Assembly: GCA_029884425.1 (NCBI GenBank)
Contig: JAOUHV010000019.1
Span: forward strand, 1-45,958
DNA length: 45,958 bases
Reading direction: 5' to 3'
Origin: Gammaproteobacteria bacterium
GTDB taxonomy: Bacteria > Pseudomonadota > Gammaproteobacteria > S012-40
Positions within the stretch are counted from its first letter, which is position 1, and each line of letters starts with the position of its first letter. The position numbers and the translations under genes are program-made. The notes beneath the pieces were generated by a model. It was not told the DNA's origin, made no database searches, and saw only the letters and a list, made by a program, of their open reading frames with translations. Shown in pieces: positions 7,427-17,088 of this stretch.

Positions 7427-9874
7427 ATGTACAAAAACCTCAGCGTCCTGAGTCTGCTTGCCCCACTACTGCTAGCGGGTTGTGGTGCGGCCAATCTGGG
7501 TGATCCTTCACAGGACGCCAACGGCGATGTTACGCCCCCACAACTGACAGCGATCATCATCAATGCCCAACCAGCCGTCGGCGGCAACAAGACCTTGGAT
7601 GGCGTCAATCTGGATCACGTCACCTTCGTCTTCGACGAGGCCATTGACATCGCTCAGCTCAAAGACTCCAACAATGTCCTTGTGGGCGGTACAAACACTG
7701 TCTCCATCAACGGTACCCCCACGACGCTCGTCGGCAACTGGGAATATGACGACACCAGTTTTATGCTGACGTTCAAGCCAACCAATTCACTCTTAGGAAA
7801 TAACGCAATGGGCGCCGTGATGCTATCTAAAAAGGTTGCCGACCTGGCCGGCAACCTCTACAACGACGGCAGCCAAAATCTGGTAGATCGCGCGCTTTTC
7901 GCCACACTCAAAACCCTGGAAGTTACCGTTAGCGTCAATGGACTACTGCCCGCCGGCGCCAACGTCACCGTCACCAACAAGACTCTTAGCAATCTGGCTG
8001 ACACCCTCACTTTCACTGCGGCTGCCAACAGCGCCACGTTTACCAACGTCCCGGTCATCAATGGCCAAACTTACATAGTTGAAGTCAAGAACACCCAGCA
8101 GGTTTGTACCGGCACCGGCACGTTCATCATGGGTTTAACCGCGCCCAGCATCGTCGTAAATTGTTCTGACGTTACTCCGTACTTTGCCAACGCCCCCTAC
8201 TGGAACGACCGTCTTCAGCCCAAAGCTGATCCAAATACTCCTGGCCCCCTCCCCCTCTGCGACAATACCGTCAACTCGGGCTGTTTCCATGGCGGCATCT
8301 ACCGTGTTTACGAAACCAGCAACCTTACTAGTTGCGCTGGCGTCAGTATCACTGATGCCCTGTCTGCATTCACCTGGATCTGTCAGACCAAAGCCGACGG
8401 ATCAGGCATCCAGGCTATTTCCACCGGCTTTGCCGCTGGCAAGGGTCTGCGCGATCTGCTCAATGTGCAAGTCGCCAATCCGATCGAGAACAGTTCAGCG
8501 GCTTGGCGCAGCAACAAAATCACGCTTAAACAGAACAACCAAACCTACAGCAGTGCACTGTCTGTGTGGTGGCCCAACACGATCAACCTGACCAGCAGTA
8601 GTTTGTTGTCTGCAGGTCGCCATGTTTATGTTTACGTTGACATGGGGATTTCACGATTCTCTACCCCCGCAGTCGACAATAACAACATCGGCAGCATCAG
8701 CAACATCAGCTTAGTCATCCCTGCCGGAACGAAACTAGTGGGCAATGTCAATCTGCTCACTCCCCATCTATGGGTTGAGGGCGAATTTATTGGCGCCAGC
8801 AACAATGAAGCTGCGCTCACGCTCGGCAGTACCAACTACGCCATTCTGCACAACATCAGAATTCCCTTCAGCAATGGCAGCGGCATATTACTGGACAACG
8901 CCACCAACACGCGCAGTGGCGGCACAATCAATATTAACAACGCCAATGGCCATGGCCTGCAGATTACTGACGGTAAGTTCAACGCGCTGAGCAATGTGGT
9001 TTTGACCAACAATCTCCAGAATGGCCTATTCATCACCAAGACAGACCAACTTTTCGACGCACAAGTTGACAACATGCTGGAAAATGTTCGTGCGGATAAC
9101 AATGGCGGCAATGGTATCGAGCTGCGCGACACAAAAAATAATCACATTATCCTGAGCACCGCTTCATCCAACGGTGGCGATGGCCTGCGTTTCAGTAAAA
9201 GCAATGCTGCCGCCTTTGGTGCATCATTTAACTACGTGAGCCAATTCACCAGCGTAAACAATGCCGGAGCCGGCATCCGCGCAACAGATAACTTGCTGCT
9301 TAACACCATCAACGGTTCGTTTATCACCCTGAACTCTGGCGGCGGCGTCGTCGCAACAACCGCATTCGCCTATTCGCCACTACGGTTTAACCGCAGCGAA
9401 ATTGCGCATAACGGCACTGGCAACTGCATCATCGACAGTGGCAGTGTTTGCCCCGCCGGCCTCGCTGTCGTCAACCCAGCCAGCATGGCGGATGTGTTCG
9501 TTGGCTCCACCGGGCTCTCCGAGCAGTACGGCAACATCAACTTTGGCATCAACGACGGCAAACGCTGGGTTGGCGGAACCTTTGACCTGAATGCCGACCT
9601 GGGCGGCGGCGAATGCACTACGCAGAGCGAACCGTGCGTTTTGGTGGATTGGAGCCTCAAGGCAAACAGCTCCTTCCCCAGCCAGAACAGCAACAACACC
9701 TTGGCGAAATACGTTGCCGGTTTCGACGACAACAACGTCAATCCTGTTGAGTTCAACTACCAACCTGCCAAAGTCGATCACCTGTACGATGGCCTGGGCA
9801 ACAGCAATGGTTACTGCTCCGTCGGCGAGGTTTGCACGGACGCTCTAACCATCGGTCACTACCAGCGCCCATAG
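7427..9874 (+). CDS. Large lipoprotein with Ig-like and parallel beta-helix regions
   Basis: I do not recognise a specific family. The ATG at 7427 gives an 815-residue protein with a lipoprotein signal (LLAPLLLAGC, Cys19). Residues about 35-165 resemble a bacterial Ig-like (Big_5 type) domain (HVTFVFDEAID... LTFKPTNSLLGNNAMGAVMLSKKVADLAGN). Residues about 455-645 show short repeats of the parallel beta-helix kind (GSGILLDNA, NGHGLQITDG, QNGLFITK, GNGIELRDTKNN, GDGLRFSK, GAGIRATDN). Closely spaced Cys pairs (NSGC near PLC; NCIIDSGSVC; ECTTQSEPC; YCSVGEVC) suggest disulfides outside the cytoplasm. It is Asn/Ser/Gly rich, unlike its neighbours. Such helices occur in carbohydrate-active enzymes, adhesins and surface proteins; no catalytic site could be assigned. 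A longer frame from 7364 exists but lacks a signal at its start. Confidence 0.85.
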   Translation: MYKNLSVLSLLAPLLLAGCGAANLGDPSQDANGDVTPPQLTAIIINAQPAVGGNKTLDGVNLDHVTFVFDEAIDIAQLKDSNNVLVGGTNTVSINGTPTTLVGNWEYDDTSFMLTFKPTNSLLGNNAMGAVMLSKKVADLAGNLYNDGSQNLVDRALFATLKTLEVTVSVNGLLPAGANVTVTNKTLSNLADTLTFTAAANSATFTNVPVINGQTYIVEVKNTQQVCTGTGTFIMGLTAPSIVVNCSDVTPYFANAPYWNDRLQPKADPNTPGPLPLCDNTVNSGCFHGGIYRVYETSNLTSCAGVSITDALSAFTWICQTKADGSGIQAISTGFAAGKGLRDLLNVQVANPIENSSAAWRSNKITLKQNNQTYSSALSVWWPNTINLTSSSLLSAGRHVYVYVDMGISRFSTPAVDNNNIGSISNISLVIPAGTKLVGNVNLLTPHLWVEGEFIGASNNEAALTLGSTNYAILHNIRIPFSNGSGILLDNATNTRSGGTININNANGHGLQITDGKFNALSNVVLTNNLQNGLFITKTDQLFDAQVDNMLENVRADNNGGNGIELRDTKNNHIILSTASSNGGDGLRFSKSNAAAFGASFNYVSQFTSVNNAGAGIRATDNLLLNTINGSFITLNSGGGVVATTAFAYSPLRFNRSEIAHNGTGNCIIDSGSVCPAGLAVVNPASMADVFVGSTGLSEQYGNINFGINDGKRWVGGTFDLNADLGGGECTTQSEPCVLVDWSLKANSSFPSQNSNNTLAKYVAGFDDNNVNPVEFNYQPAKVDHLYDGLGNSNGYCSVGEVCTDALTIGHYQRP

Positions 9875-9894
9875 CAACGCAGTCATGGCAAAAC

Positions 9895-9923
9895 AAAAAA
9901 GCCCGGCAATGCCGGGCTTTTTT
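9895..9923. terminator. Bidirectional intrinsic terminator
   Basis: GCCCGGC and GCCGGGC pair around a 3-nt loop, flanked by six A on the left and six T on the right. It can end the lipoprotein transcript on the plus strand and the isc operon on the minus strand. Confidence 0.9.
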
Positions 9924-9940
9924 GTATCTGCGACATTTGC

Positions 9941-10135
9941 TTAATCGCGTTCGCCAATCCACGCCATCTGAATGGCTTCGAGAATTTTCTCACCTGAGCG
10001 CTCAGGCTGATCATCAAATTCCTCTAACTCACACACCCAGGCATGCAAATCGGTAAACCGCACAAAACGCGGATCAACGTCGGGATATTTTTCATCCAGC
10101 GCAATCGCTATTTCCAACGAGTCTGTCCAGTTCAT
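9941..10135 (-). CDS. iscX: IscX, Fe-S cluster assembly regulator/adaptor
   Basis: Small acidic protein of 64 residues (MNWTDSLEIAIALDEKYPDV...), nearly the same length as E. coli IscX (66). It has the family segments VRFTDLHAWVCELEEF and NEKILEAI-like SGEKILEAIQMAW. IscX binds IscS and modulates cysteine desulfurase activity. The ATG at 10135, 7 bp after the fdx stop, is the family start; a longer frame from 10207 would overlap fdx. It is the last gene of the isc operon, 18 bp before the terminator. Confidence 0.92.
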   Translation of the reverse strand: MNWTDSLEIAIALDEKYPDVDPRFVRFTDLHAWVCELEEFDDQPERSGEKILEAIQMAWIGERD

Positions 10136-10142
10136 AAGCCCT

Positions 10143-10481
10143 CTAGTGACGCTCCGATACCATGTTGATCGTATACTTGGGAATCTCGACCACCAGATCG
10201 TGATCACCCACCTTCGCCTGACAACTCAAACGGGAGTCTGGGTCCAAGCCCCAAGCCTTGTCGAGCAAATCCTCTTCTGTCTCGGTGGCTTCGTTCAAGG
10301 AATTCATTCCCTCACGAATATAGACATGACAGGTTGTGCAAGCGCAGGATTTCTCACAAGCATGCTCGATATCCACGTCATTTTTCAACAATACATCGCA
10401 AATGGTTTCGCCTTTTTCGGCCTGAACCACTGTGCCATTGGGACACAATTCCTCGTGTGGCAACACAATAATCTGCGGCAT
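10143..10481 (-). CDS. fdx: Isc-type [2Fe-2S] ferredoxin
   Basis: Electron donor for Fe-S cluster assembly. The 112-residue product has cluster ligands at Cys42, Cys48, Cys51 and Cys87 ([11 protein letters not shown] ... LSCQAK), the same numbering as E. coli Fdx. An extra Cys46 is also present. It starts 2 bp after the hscA stop, so translation is probably coupled. It lies between hscA and iscX as in the standard isc operon. Confidence 0.96.
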   Translation of the reverse strand: MPQIIVLPHEELCPNGTVVQAEKGETICDVLLKNDVDIEHACEKSCACTTCHVYIREGMNSLNEATETEEDLLDKAWGLDPDSRLSCQAKVGDHDLVVEIPKYTINMVSERH

Positions 10482-10483
10482 AA

Positions 10484-12355
10484 CTACCCTCTAAATTCTT
10501 CGAGCTTGTGCCCAGCCAAGGCTTTTTGAATATTCGAATTCATGCGGCGCGCAACATAGTCTGCACAGACCCGCTCCACGTCAACAATCGCAGCCTTAAT
10601 CGCATCAGCATTGCTGCCGGCGCGTTGTGCAATTAGCGCAGCCAGTGCAGCATCAATTTGCTGCCGCTCATCGGCGCTCAGCAATCGCTCACCATCCTCG
10701 GCCAGCGCCGAGGTCAATGCTTCAATTTCGCGATCGGCCTCAACCTGTTGTTCCCGCAATTTGCGTTGTTGCATGTCTTCCGCCGCATGGGCAAAAGAAT
10801 CACGCAGCATGGTTTCGATTTCACTGTCCGTCAAACCATACGACGGCTTGACCACGATGCTTGCCTCTACACCACTAATCATCTCGCGCGCACTGACGCC
10901 TAGCAAACCATCGGCATCCACCTGAAAGGTCACACGAATACGCGCCGCACCCGCCACCATCGGCGGAATACCGCGCAATTCAAATCGCGCCAGTGAGCGA
11001 CAATCCCCCACTGTTTCGCGCTCGCCTTGCAGCACATGCACCGCCAGGGCGGTTTGGCCGTCTTTAAACGTGGTAAATTCCTGGGCCCGCGCCACTGGAA
11101 TGGTGGTATTGCGGGGAATAATTTTTTCCACCAAACCACCCATGGTTTCAAGTCCCAGCGACAAGGGAATCACATCGAGCAGCAACATTTCCTCATCAGA
11201 CTTGTTGCCCACCAGCACGTCGGCTTGCAGCGCAGCACCAATGGCCACCACTTTATCCGGATCAATATTGACCAGAGCATCGCGACCAAAAAACTCACGC
11301 ACTGCTTCGCGAACAGCCAGCACCCGCGTTGAACCACCCACCAAAACCACTTCTGCAATTTCGTCCTTGCTCACACCTGCATCACGCAGCGCACGACGAC
11401 ACGGAGCCAGCGTCTTTTTGATCAACGGCTCAATCAACTGATTTAACTGCACACGCGTCAATTCACCTTGCCAGGAAAATTCCGCCAGTTGCAACGAAAT
11501 TGGCGCAACAGCAACATCGGTCAGCATTTCTTTCACGGCGCGCGCCTGCTGCAACACCAAGCGCATCAACTGATGACCTTCATCACCTTTGATACCCGCT
11601 TGCTGCATAATCCACTGCGCCACCAGCCTGTCCATGTCATCACCACCCAGCGCAGAATCGCCACCAGTGGCCAACACTTCAAACACGCCTTTGTTCAAAC
11701 GCAGAATGGAAATATCAAACGTACCGCCGCCCAAGTCGTAGACAGCAATCACGCCCTCGGCACGGGTATCCAAACCATAAGCGACTGCCGCTGCGGTGGG
11801 CTCGTTCAACAAACGCAGCACATTCAAACCCGCCAGCTTCGCCGCATCCTTGGTCGCATGACGCTGCGCTTCATCAAAATAAGCCGGCACAGTTATCACT
11901 ACGCCAACCAAATCGCCGCCGAGTGTTTGCTCCGCACGTTCGCGCAACTGATTGAGAATGGTCGCCGACACTTCGACCGGACTAACATCGCCGGCCACGG
12001 TGCGAATTCGCAACATGCCACTTTCGCCGGACAATAATTCATAAGGCGGCTGTTCACCCAGCGTCACAACATCATCCAGTCCACGCCCCATGAAGCGTTT
12101 CACCGATGCAATCGTGTTTAGCGGGTCCTGAACAGCGACGGCCAATGCCTCGTGGCCCACGGTCGTTTGACCTGCTGCGTAGTGCACCACCGAGGGCAAA
12201 ATATGCCGCCCAGTCGCATCAGGCAAGGTTTCGGCAACGCCGCTGCGCACACTCGCCACCAACGAATTGGTGGTTCCCAAGTCGATGCCCGCAGCCAATT
12301 TGCGCTGGTGCGGAACCGCGCTTTGTCCTGGTTCAGAGATTTGCAGTAATGCCAT
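10484..12355 (-). CDS. hscA: Fe-S chaperone HscA (specialised Hsp70)
   Basis: HscA is the Hsp70 that, with HscB, releases clusters from the IscU scaffold. The 623-residue product has the Hsp70 nucleotide-binding signatures GIDLGTTNS (residues 23-30), [12 protein letters not shown] and VLVGGSTRV, then a substrate-binding beta domain and a helical lid. The length is near E. coli HscA (616). hscB lies 14 bp upstream and fdx 2 bp downstream. Its known client, IscU, is not encoded in the operon. Confidence 0.96.
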   Translation of the reverse strand: MALLQISEPGQSAVPHQRKLAAGIDLGTTNSLVASVRSGVAETLPDATGRHILPSVVHYAAGQTTVGHEALAVAVQDPLNTIASVKRFMGRGLDDVVTLGEQPPYELLSGESGMLRIRTVAGDVSPVEVSATILNQLRERAEQTLGGDLVGVVITVPAYFDEAQRHATKDAAKLAGLNVLRLLNEPTAAAVAYGLDTRAEGVIAVYDLGGGTFDISILRLNKGVFEVLATGGDSALGGDDMDRLVAQWIMQQAGIKGDEGHQLMRLVLQQARAVKEMLTDVAVAPISLQLAEFSWQGELTRVQLNQLIEPLIKKTLAPCRRALRDAGVSKDEIAEVVLVGGSTRVLAVREAVREFFGRDALVNIDPDKVVAIGAALQADVLVGNKSDEEMLLLDVIPLSLGLETMGGLVEKIIPRNTTIPVARAQEFTTFKDGQTALAVHVLQGERETVGDCRSLARFELRGIPPMVAGAARIRVTFQVDADGLLGVSAREMISGVEASIVVKPSYGLTDSEIETMLRDSFAHAAEDMQQRKLREQQVEADREIEALTSALAEDGERLLSADERQQIDAALAALIAQRAGSNADAIKAAIVDVERVCADYVARRMNSNIQKALAGHKLEEFRG

Positions 12356-12369
12356 GAGGTAAACCGTAT

Positions 12370-12906
12370 TTATTCGTCTAACTGAGCCTCGACCTGCTCA
12401 GCATCGTGTTTTAATTTGCTAAAGAATTGTAGTTTACGAACATTCAGCGCAACCCGCTGCAGTGCAGCATCGCTGTTTTCTTCAAAACCTGCACTCAACT
12501 CTTTGTGCAGTTGACGCTCCCTGGCATCAATCTGCTCGAGCAGCGTCTGCACTTGATCCGTACTGCCAGCCATTGCTGCATCATCCAATGCTTCGCGCAA
12601 CTCCATCTGTTCCATCAAAAACGCCGGCGCCATATTGGCATTGCTTTCGATTTGCACATCAACGCCTCGCAACCCCAGCAGATAGACCGATCGCAACAAT
12701 GGAGATTTCAGGGTGTTGTAGGCATCGTTTATCCGTGCTGCATGTTGCACGGACAGGCGGCGCTCTTTTTCAGAAGAATTGGCAAAACGATCAGGGTGCA
12801 AGGCGCGCTGAACCGCGCGATAATTTTCGCTGAGCACAGCGACATCCAAGTCAAAGCTGGCAGAAACACCTAACAGCTCAAAATAATTTTTCTCGTGCTG
12901 TATCAT
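12370..12906 (-). CDS. hscB: Fe-S co-chaperone HscB (J-domain protein)
   Basis: HscB brings IscU to HscA and stimulates its ATPase. The 178-residue product has an N-terminal J domain with the HPD motif at residues 37-39 (RALHPDRFA). The C-terminal three-helix domain contains the hydrophobic IscU-binding face ([13 protein letters not shown]). Length matches the family (E. coli 171). It lies between iscA and hscA. Retention of an apparently intact IscU-binding surface argues that an IscU exists elsewhere in the genome. Confidence 0.95.
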   Translation of the reverse strand: MIQHEKNYFELLGVSASFDLDVAVLSENYRAVQRALHPDRFANSSEKERRLSVQHAARINDAYNTLKSPLLRSVYLLGLRGVDVQIESNANMAPAFLMEQMELREALDDAAMAGSTDQVQTLLEQIDARERQLHKELSAGFEENSDAALQRVALNVRKLQFFSKLKHDAEQVEAQLDE

Positions 12907-12918
12907 CGATAAATCGAA

Positions 12919-13241
12919 TTAAACGGTGAAGCTTTCGCCACAGCCACACTCGCCGGCGACGTTAGGATTGTTGAATTTGAAACCTTCATTCAACCCCTCT
13001 TGGCAAAATCCAGCTCGGTACCGTCGATGTACAGCAGGCTTTTCTTATCGACGATGACATTCACGCCATAACTTTCAAAGACTTCATCCGTCTCTTCCAC
13101 CTGATCGACAAACTCCAGCACATACGCCATACCGGAACAGCCGCTAGGCTTAACGCCCAAACGTAAGCCCACGCCTTTGCCACGATTGGTGAGAAATTTC
13201 TTTACCCGCTCAGCAGCGGCAACCGTCATTGTCACAGCCAT
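12919..13241 (-). pseudogene. iscA: iscA with one-base frameshift (or sequencing error)
   Basis: IscA is an A-type Fe-S carrier that uses Cys35, Cys99 and Cys101. The first 82 or so residues are well conserved ([23 protein letters not shown] with Cys35). The frame then breaks near 12996-13000: AAGAGGGGTTGA gives a stop at residue 84. Adding one base restores [12 protein letters not shown] followed by [11 protein letters not shown] and a stop at 12919, which is 107 residues, the same as E. coli. The two C-terminal Cys ligands are therefore out of frame. The break lies next to a run of four G, so a homopolymer read error is possible. GGAGGT precedes the ATG. If real, the product is an 83-residue truncated protein. 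Confidence 0.85.
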
Positions 13242-13254
13242 AACTTTACCTCCG

Positions 13255-14472
13255 TTAATGATGTGCCGCCCACTGTACAGAATTCAGATCAATACCTTCC
13301 TTGTACATATCCCACAATGGCGACATATCCCGCAATTTGGCCACTTTTTCACGCACCAGTTTTACGGTGTAATCAACTTCTTCGGCGGTCGTAAAGCGAC
13401 CGATAGTGAAACGAATCGAGCTGTGCGCCAGTTCATCGCTGCGACCCAAGGCACGCAGCACGTAGGATGGCTCCAAGCTGGATGAAGTACAGGCTGAACC
13501 GGAAGATACCGCGATATCTTTGAGCGCCATGATCAGCGATTCGCCTTCGACAAAATTAAAACTCACGTTCAAATTGCCGGGAATGCGCTGCTCCATATCG
13601 CCGTTGACATAGATTTCTTCCAGGTCTTTGATGCCATTCCACAGGCGGTCACGCAGTGCTGTAATGTGAGTGTTATCCTTGGCCATTTCTTCTTTGGCCA
13701 ATCGAAATGCTTCGCCCATACCAACGATCTGATGCGTTGGCAGCGTACCCGAGCGCAAACCACGCTCGTGACCTCCGCCGTGCATTTGCGCTTCCAAACG
13801 CACCCGTGGTTTACGACGCACGTACAGCGCACCAATGCCTTTCGGGCCATAAATTTTATGTGCGGAAAAAGACATCAGATCCACTTTCATGGTTTCCATG
13901 TCGATCTCTACCTTGCCCGCACTTTGCGCGCCATCAACATGGAAAATGATGCCGCGAGAACGCGTCATTTCGCCAATCGCGCGAATATCCTGTACCACAC
14001 CAATTTCGTTATTGACGTGCATGATGGACACCAGCACAGTGTCGTCACGCATCGCGGCTTCAAGCTTGTTCAGGTCGATCAAGCCGCTGGCTTCGGGCTC
14101 AAGATAGGTTACTTCAAAACCTTCGCGCTCCAACTGGCGGCAGGTATCCAAAACCGCTTTGTGCTCGGTTTTGCAGGTGATGATGTGCTTGCCTTTTTTG
14201 CGATAGAACTGGGCTGCGCCCTTGATCGCCAAGTTGTCTGATTCGGTTGCGCCAGAAGTCCAAACAATTTCACGCGGATCGGCATTAATCAGATCAGCGA
14301 CATTTTTACGAGCGGTTTCCACCGCTTCGTCAGCCGCCCAGCCAAATGCATGTGAGCGCGACGCAGGGTTACCAAACTGGCCATCCAGCGTCAGGTATTC
14401 CATCATTTTTTTTGCGACACGCGGATCAACTGGCGTTGTTGCAGAATAATCCAGATAGATTGGCAACTTCAT
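13255..14472 (-). CDS. iscS: Cysteine desulfurase IscS
   Basis: PLP enzyme that converts cysteine to alanine and passes persulfide sulfur to scaffold and tRNA-thiolation partners. The 405-residue product matches E. coli IscS in key positions: His104, the PLP Lys206 ([12 protein letters not shown]), the active Cys328 ([14 protein letters not shown]) and the C-terminal tail [17 protein letters not shown] that docks partners. It lies 13 bp before iscA, where iscU would normally intervene. A second desulfurase lies 29 bp upstream. Confidence 0.97.
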   Translation of the reverse strand: MKLPIYLDYSATTPVDPRVAKKMMEYLTLDGQFGNPASRSHAFGWAADEAVETARKNVADLINADPREIVWTSGATESDNLAIKGAAQFYRKKGKHIITCKTEHKAVLDTCRQLEREGFEVTYLEPEASGLIDLNKLEAAMRDDTVLVSIMHVNNEIGVVQDIRAIGEMTRSRGIIFHVDGAQSAGKVEIDMETMKVDLMSFSAHKIYGPKGIGALYVRRKPRVRLEAQMHGGGHERGLRSGTLPTHQIVGMGEAFRLAKEEMAKDNTHITALRDRLWNGIKDLEEIYVNGDMEQRIPGNLNVSFNFVEGESLIMALKDIAVSSGSACTSSSLEPSYVLRALGRSDELAHSSIRFTIGRFTTAEEVDYTVKLVREKVAKLRDMSPLWDMYKEGIDLNSVQWAAHH

Positions 14473-14501
14473 TTCTTGCGTTACTCCATCAAAGTCTTCA
14501 T

Positions 14502-15644
14502 CTAAACCAACACTGCCGACAGGGAACGCAGCATGGAGATTTGCTGCTGCAGCGCCTGTAAAAAAGCATGAATGTCGTCAGCACTGGTTGCCCGCCCTAA
14601 ACTGACGCGGATCGCGCCACGAGCGATGTCTTTTTCAACCCCCATGGCCATCAGCACATGCGAAGGTTGTTCACTTTTGCTGGCACAGGCTGAACCGCTC
14701 GATACGGCAAAACCTGCCAGATCCAAATTCATTAGTAGCGTTTCACCGTCAATGCCGGCAACGCTGAAAAAACTGGTGTTAGGTAAGCGGTCTGCATGTC
14801 TGGCAAAAACCACCACGCCGCCAAGTTGCATCAACCCTTGCTCGAGCTGATCGCGCAACTGTTGTAACCGCGTCATTTGTTGCAAATTCGCTTTGGCGAT
14901 TTCCGCCGCCTTGCCAAAACCGACAATGGCCGCAACATTTTCCGTCCCTGACCGCAGCCCTTTTTCCTGACCACCGCCGTAAATTTGCGGTTCCAGCTTT
15001 AGCTGCTTGTCCATCACCAAGGCACCAACACCTTTGGGACCATAAATCTTGTGCGCCGATAGCGTCATCATCTGCACGCCCAGGCCACGAAAATCGACGG
15101 GAATTTTGCCCAGCGCCTGCACTGCATCGGTGTGCACTACCGCTCCGTGCGCTCGCGCCAAGACCGCGATTTCCTGCACCTGCTGCAACACGCCCGTTTC
15201 GTTGTTGGCCAGCATCACCGACAACAACCCCAAGCCTTGTTGCAATGACGTCCGCAGCGCAGACTGGCGCAACAAACCATCGGGACCGGTTGCCAGCTCG
15301 TCAAACCGCACACCCTGGCGCTGCAATGCGTAGCACGCTTCCAGCACCGCAGGATGTTCAATCGCGCTACAGGCAATGTGCGAAAAGCCCATGCCGCGCG
15401 CGCATCCCAGAATAGCCAGACTGTTCGCCTCGCTGCCACCACTGGTAAACACCACCTGCGAAGGATGTGCATTCACCAACGCAGCAACCTGTTCACGGGC
15501 CACATCCATCGCGGCGCGGGCTTGTCGCCCTGGCGCATGGACCGCTGACGGATTGGCACTGAGCGTTTGCAAAAACGGCAACATCGCCTCCAACACCAAC
15601 GAATCCACCGGCGTTGTCGCGTTGTAATCCAGGTAAACCGTCAT
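14502..15644 (-). CDS. Second cysteine desulfurase (NifS/IscS-like, class V aminotransferase)
   Basis: The 380-residue PLP protein is clearly related to IscS but distinct from it. Seen residues are His97, the PLP Lys199 ([12 protein letters not shown]) and the active Cys320 ([15 protein letters not shown]). It lacks the C-terminal IscS tail that binds partner proteins. It lies 30 bp after iscR and 29 bp before iscS, so it belongs to the operon. It could supply sulfur for Fe-S assembly with a different partner from IscS. The paralogy is clear; the specific role is not. Confidence 0.93.
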   Translation of the reverse strand: MTVYLDYNATTPVDSLVLEAMLPFLQTLSANPSAVHAPGRQARAAMDVAREQVAALVNAHPSQVVFTSGGSEANSLAILGCARGMGFSHIACSAIEHPAVLEACYALQRQGVRFDELATGPDGLLRQSALRTSLQQGLGLLSVMLANNETGVLQQVQEIAVLARAHGAVVHTDAVQALGKIPVDFRGLGVQMMTLSAHKIYGPKGVGALVMDKQLKLEPQIYGGGQEKGLRSGTENVAAIVGFGKAAEIAKANLQQMTRLQQLRDQLEQGLMQLGGVVVFARHADRLPNTSFFSVAGIDGETLLMNLDLAGFAVSSGSACASKSEQPSHVLMAMGVEKDIARGAIRVSLGRATSADDIHAFLQALQQQISMLRSLSAVLV

Positions 15645-15674
15645 GGCGCAACCCTCGCAATCAGGGTGCGGCGA

Positions 15675-16157
15675 TTAGCTGTTTACCGCCGCCTGTTGTG
15701 CGTTACCTTCACCATTGATCACGCGCTCTTTTTGGCGCAGTGCCACTTCCTGCACACCGCGATTGGCTACCAATTTGCCCAGCGTGATGTTATTCAGGAA
15801 ACTCTGGATCTGGCCACTCAAGTCGCACCACAGTTCGTGGGTAAGACAGTTGCCGTCACCCTGGCAGTTGCCCTTGCCGGCGCAACGGGTCACGTCAATG
15901 CTCTCATCCACAGCGGCAATCACTTCAGCGATGGAAATCTCGTCGGAACCACGGCTCAGACGGTAACCACCGCCAGGACCACGGGCGCTGTCCACCAGGC
16001 CGCGCTTACGCAGCTTGGAAAACAACTGCTCCAGGTAGGACAAAGAGATCCCCTGACGCTTGGAAATATCCGACAGAGTGATCGGACCTTCGTTGTAGTT
16101 AATTGCCAGATCCAGCATTGCGGTGACCGCGTAGCGGCCTTTTGTCGTCAATCGCAT
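15675..16157 (-). CDS. iscR: Fe-S responsive transcription regulator IscR (Rrf2 family)
   Basis: IscR carries a [2Fe-2S] cluster and represses the isc operon when clusters are plentiful. The ATG at 16157 gives [18 protein letters not shown], the family N-terminus, and a 160-residue protein. The winged helix includes [19 protein letters not shown]. Cluster ligands Cys92, Cys98, Cys104 and His107 are all present at the E. coli positions. An in-frame ATG at 16193 would add 12 residues that are not family-like. It is the first gene of the isc operon and has a type-1-like IscR site in its promoter. Confidence 0.96.
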   Translation of the reverse strand: MRLTTKGRYAVTAMLDLAINYNEGPITLSDISKRQGISLSYLEQLFSKLRKRGLVDSARGPGGGYRLSRGSDEISIAEVIAAVDESIDVTRCAGKGNCQGDGNCLTHELWCDLSGQIQSFLNNITLGKLVANRGVQEVALRQKERVINGEGNAQQAAVNS

Positions 16158-16210
16158 AGTCTTCTCTCTAAGGTTTTTTGCGAAACTTCGCACTCTGTTT
16201 AACTATGCTT

Positions 16211-16239
16211 ATTGTTGCTTATCTGACTAAACTTGTCAA
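16211..16239 (-). promoter_or_regulatory. Promoter of the isc operon
   Basis: On the minus strand TTGACA (16239-16234) is followed after 17 bp by AACAAT (16216-16211). The start point would fall near 16204, about 47 nt before the iscR ATG. The -35 box matches consensus; the -10 box is weak, as is usual for regulated promoters. Confidence 0.6.
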
Positions 16240-16242
16240 TTT
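16218..16242 (-). promoter_or_regulatory. IscR type-1-like binding site
   Basis: On the minus strand TTGACAAGTTTAGTCAGATA fits the E. coli type-1 pattern (YYGACTRWWWYAGTCRRSTAT) at nearly all conserved positions, including GAC and AGTC half sites with proper spacing. It overlaps the -35 box and spacer of the isc promoter, consistent with autorepression by [2Fe-2S]-IscR. The match is by eye to a remembered consensus. Confidence 0.6.
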
Positions 16243-16287
16243 TTTAACCCTTCGAGTTCAAGTGAAATTAAACCCGATTCTTCGCAC

Positions 16288-17070
16288 TCAGCGCAGCGTC
16301 TCATCCTGGACCGAGCCCTGACCTTCAGGACTGTCGATACTGCACGAGTCCAGCTCCGGCATGCGCCCTTCCGGCACCTCAGCACCTATGGCCTTGAGCG
16401 CGTGGCAAATCTGCTCCATTCGCTCATCCATCAGATGAATATGGTCCAGCATGGCGTTCACTGCGTGGGCCACCGGATCCGGCATGTCCGGCGTGGTGCC
16501 ATAGGCATCAAAGCCGATTTTCGCGGCTATTTTCTGGCGCTTTTCATCCATTTCTGGCTTTTTAGCGACAATTCGTCCTGGCACACCGACCACCGTCGCT
16601 GCCGCAGGTACGCTTTTGACCACCACTGCGTTTGAGCCAATCCGCGCCCCGGTGCCGATCTCGATCGGCCCCAGCACCTTGGCGCCCGCGCCGACCACCA
16701 CATCGTTACCCAGCGTGGGGTGGCGTTTACCCTTTTTCCAGGACGTGCCGCCCAGGGTCACGCCATGATACAAGGTGACATCGTCACCGATCTGCGCCGT
16801 CTCGCCGATCACCACCCCCATGCCGTGGTCGATAAAAAATCGCCGGCCTATGGTCGCGCCCGGATGAATCTCGATTCCGGTAAACCAGCGCCCCACCCCG
16901 GAAATAAACCGCGCCAACCACAGCAGCCGGTGCCGCCAGAACCAGTTGGCCAGGCGGTGCGCCCACAGCGCGTGCAGCCCAGGGTAGGTGGTCAATACTT
17001 CAAAACTGTTGCGCGCCGCCGGATCACGGTCAAATACGCAACGGATGTCTTCTCGGATTCGTGCAAACAT
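16288..17070 (-). CDS. cysE: Serine O-acetyltransferase
   Basis: CysE makes O-acetylserine from serine and acetyl-CoA, the first step of cysteine synthesis. The 260-residue product has an N-terminal helical part and a left-handed beta-helix with hexapeptide repeats ([33 protein letters not shown] and GVTLGG, the catalytic His in IDHGMG). It resembles the short EpsC/NifP type rather than the longer enteric CysE, and carries a C-terminal extension after the repeats. It is placed just upstream of iscR, and so supplies the substrate of the desulfurases. It follows trmJ by 18 bp. Confidence 0.93.
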   Translation of the reverse strand: MFARIREDIRCVFDRDPAARNSFEVLTTYPGLHALWAHRLANWFWRHRLLWLARFISGVGRWFTGIEIHPGATIGRRFFIDHGMGVVIGETAQIGDDVTLYHGVTLGGTSWKKGKRHPTLGNDVVVGAGAKVLGPIEIGTGARIGSNAVVVKSVPAAATVVGVPGRIVAKKPEMDEKRQKIAAKIGFDAYGTTPDMPDPVAHAVNAMLDHIHLMDERMEQICHALKAIGAEVPEGRMPELDSCSIDSPEGQGSVQDETLR

Positions 17071-17088
17071 GAAATTCCGTCTTTACCG

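Noticed and set aside
12990-13241. Programmed frameshift in iscA
   Set aside because: The site (AAG AGG GGT TGA) has no slippery heptamer or recoding signal; a read error or mutation is simpler.
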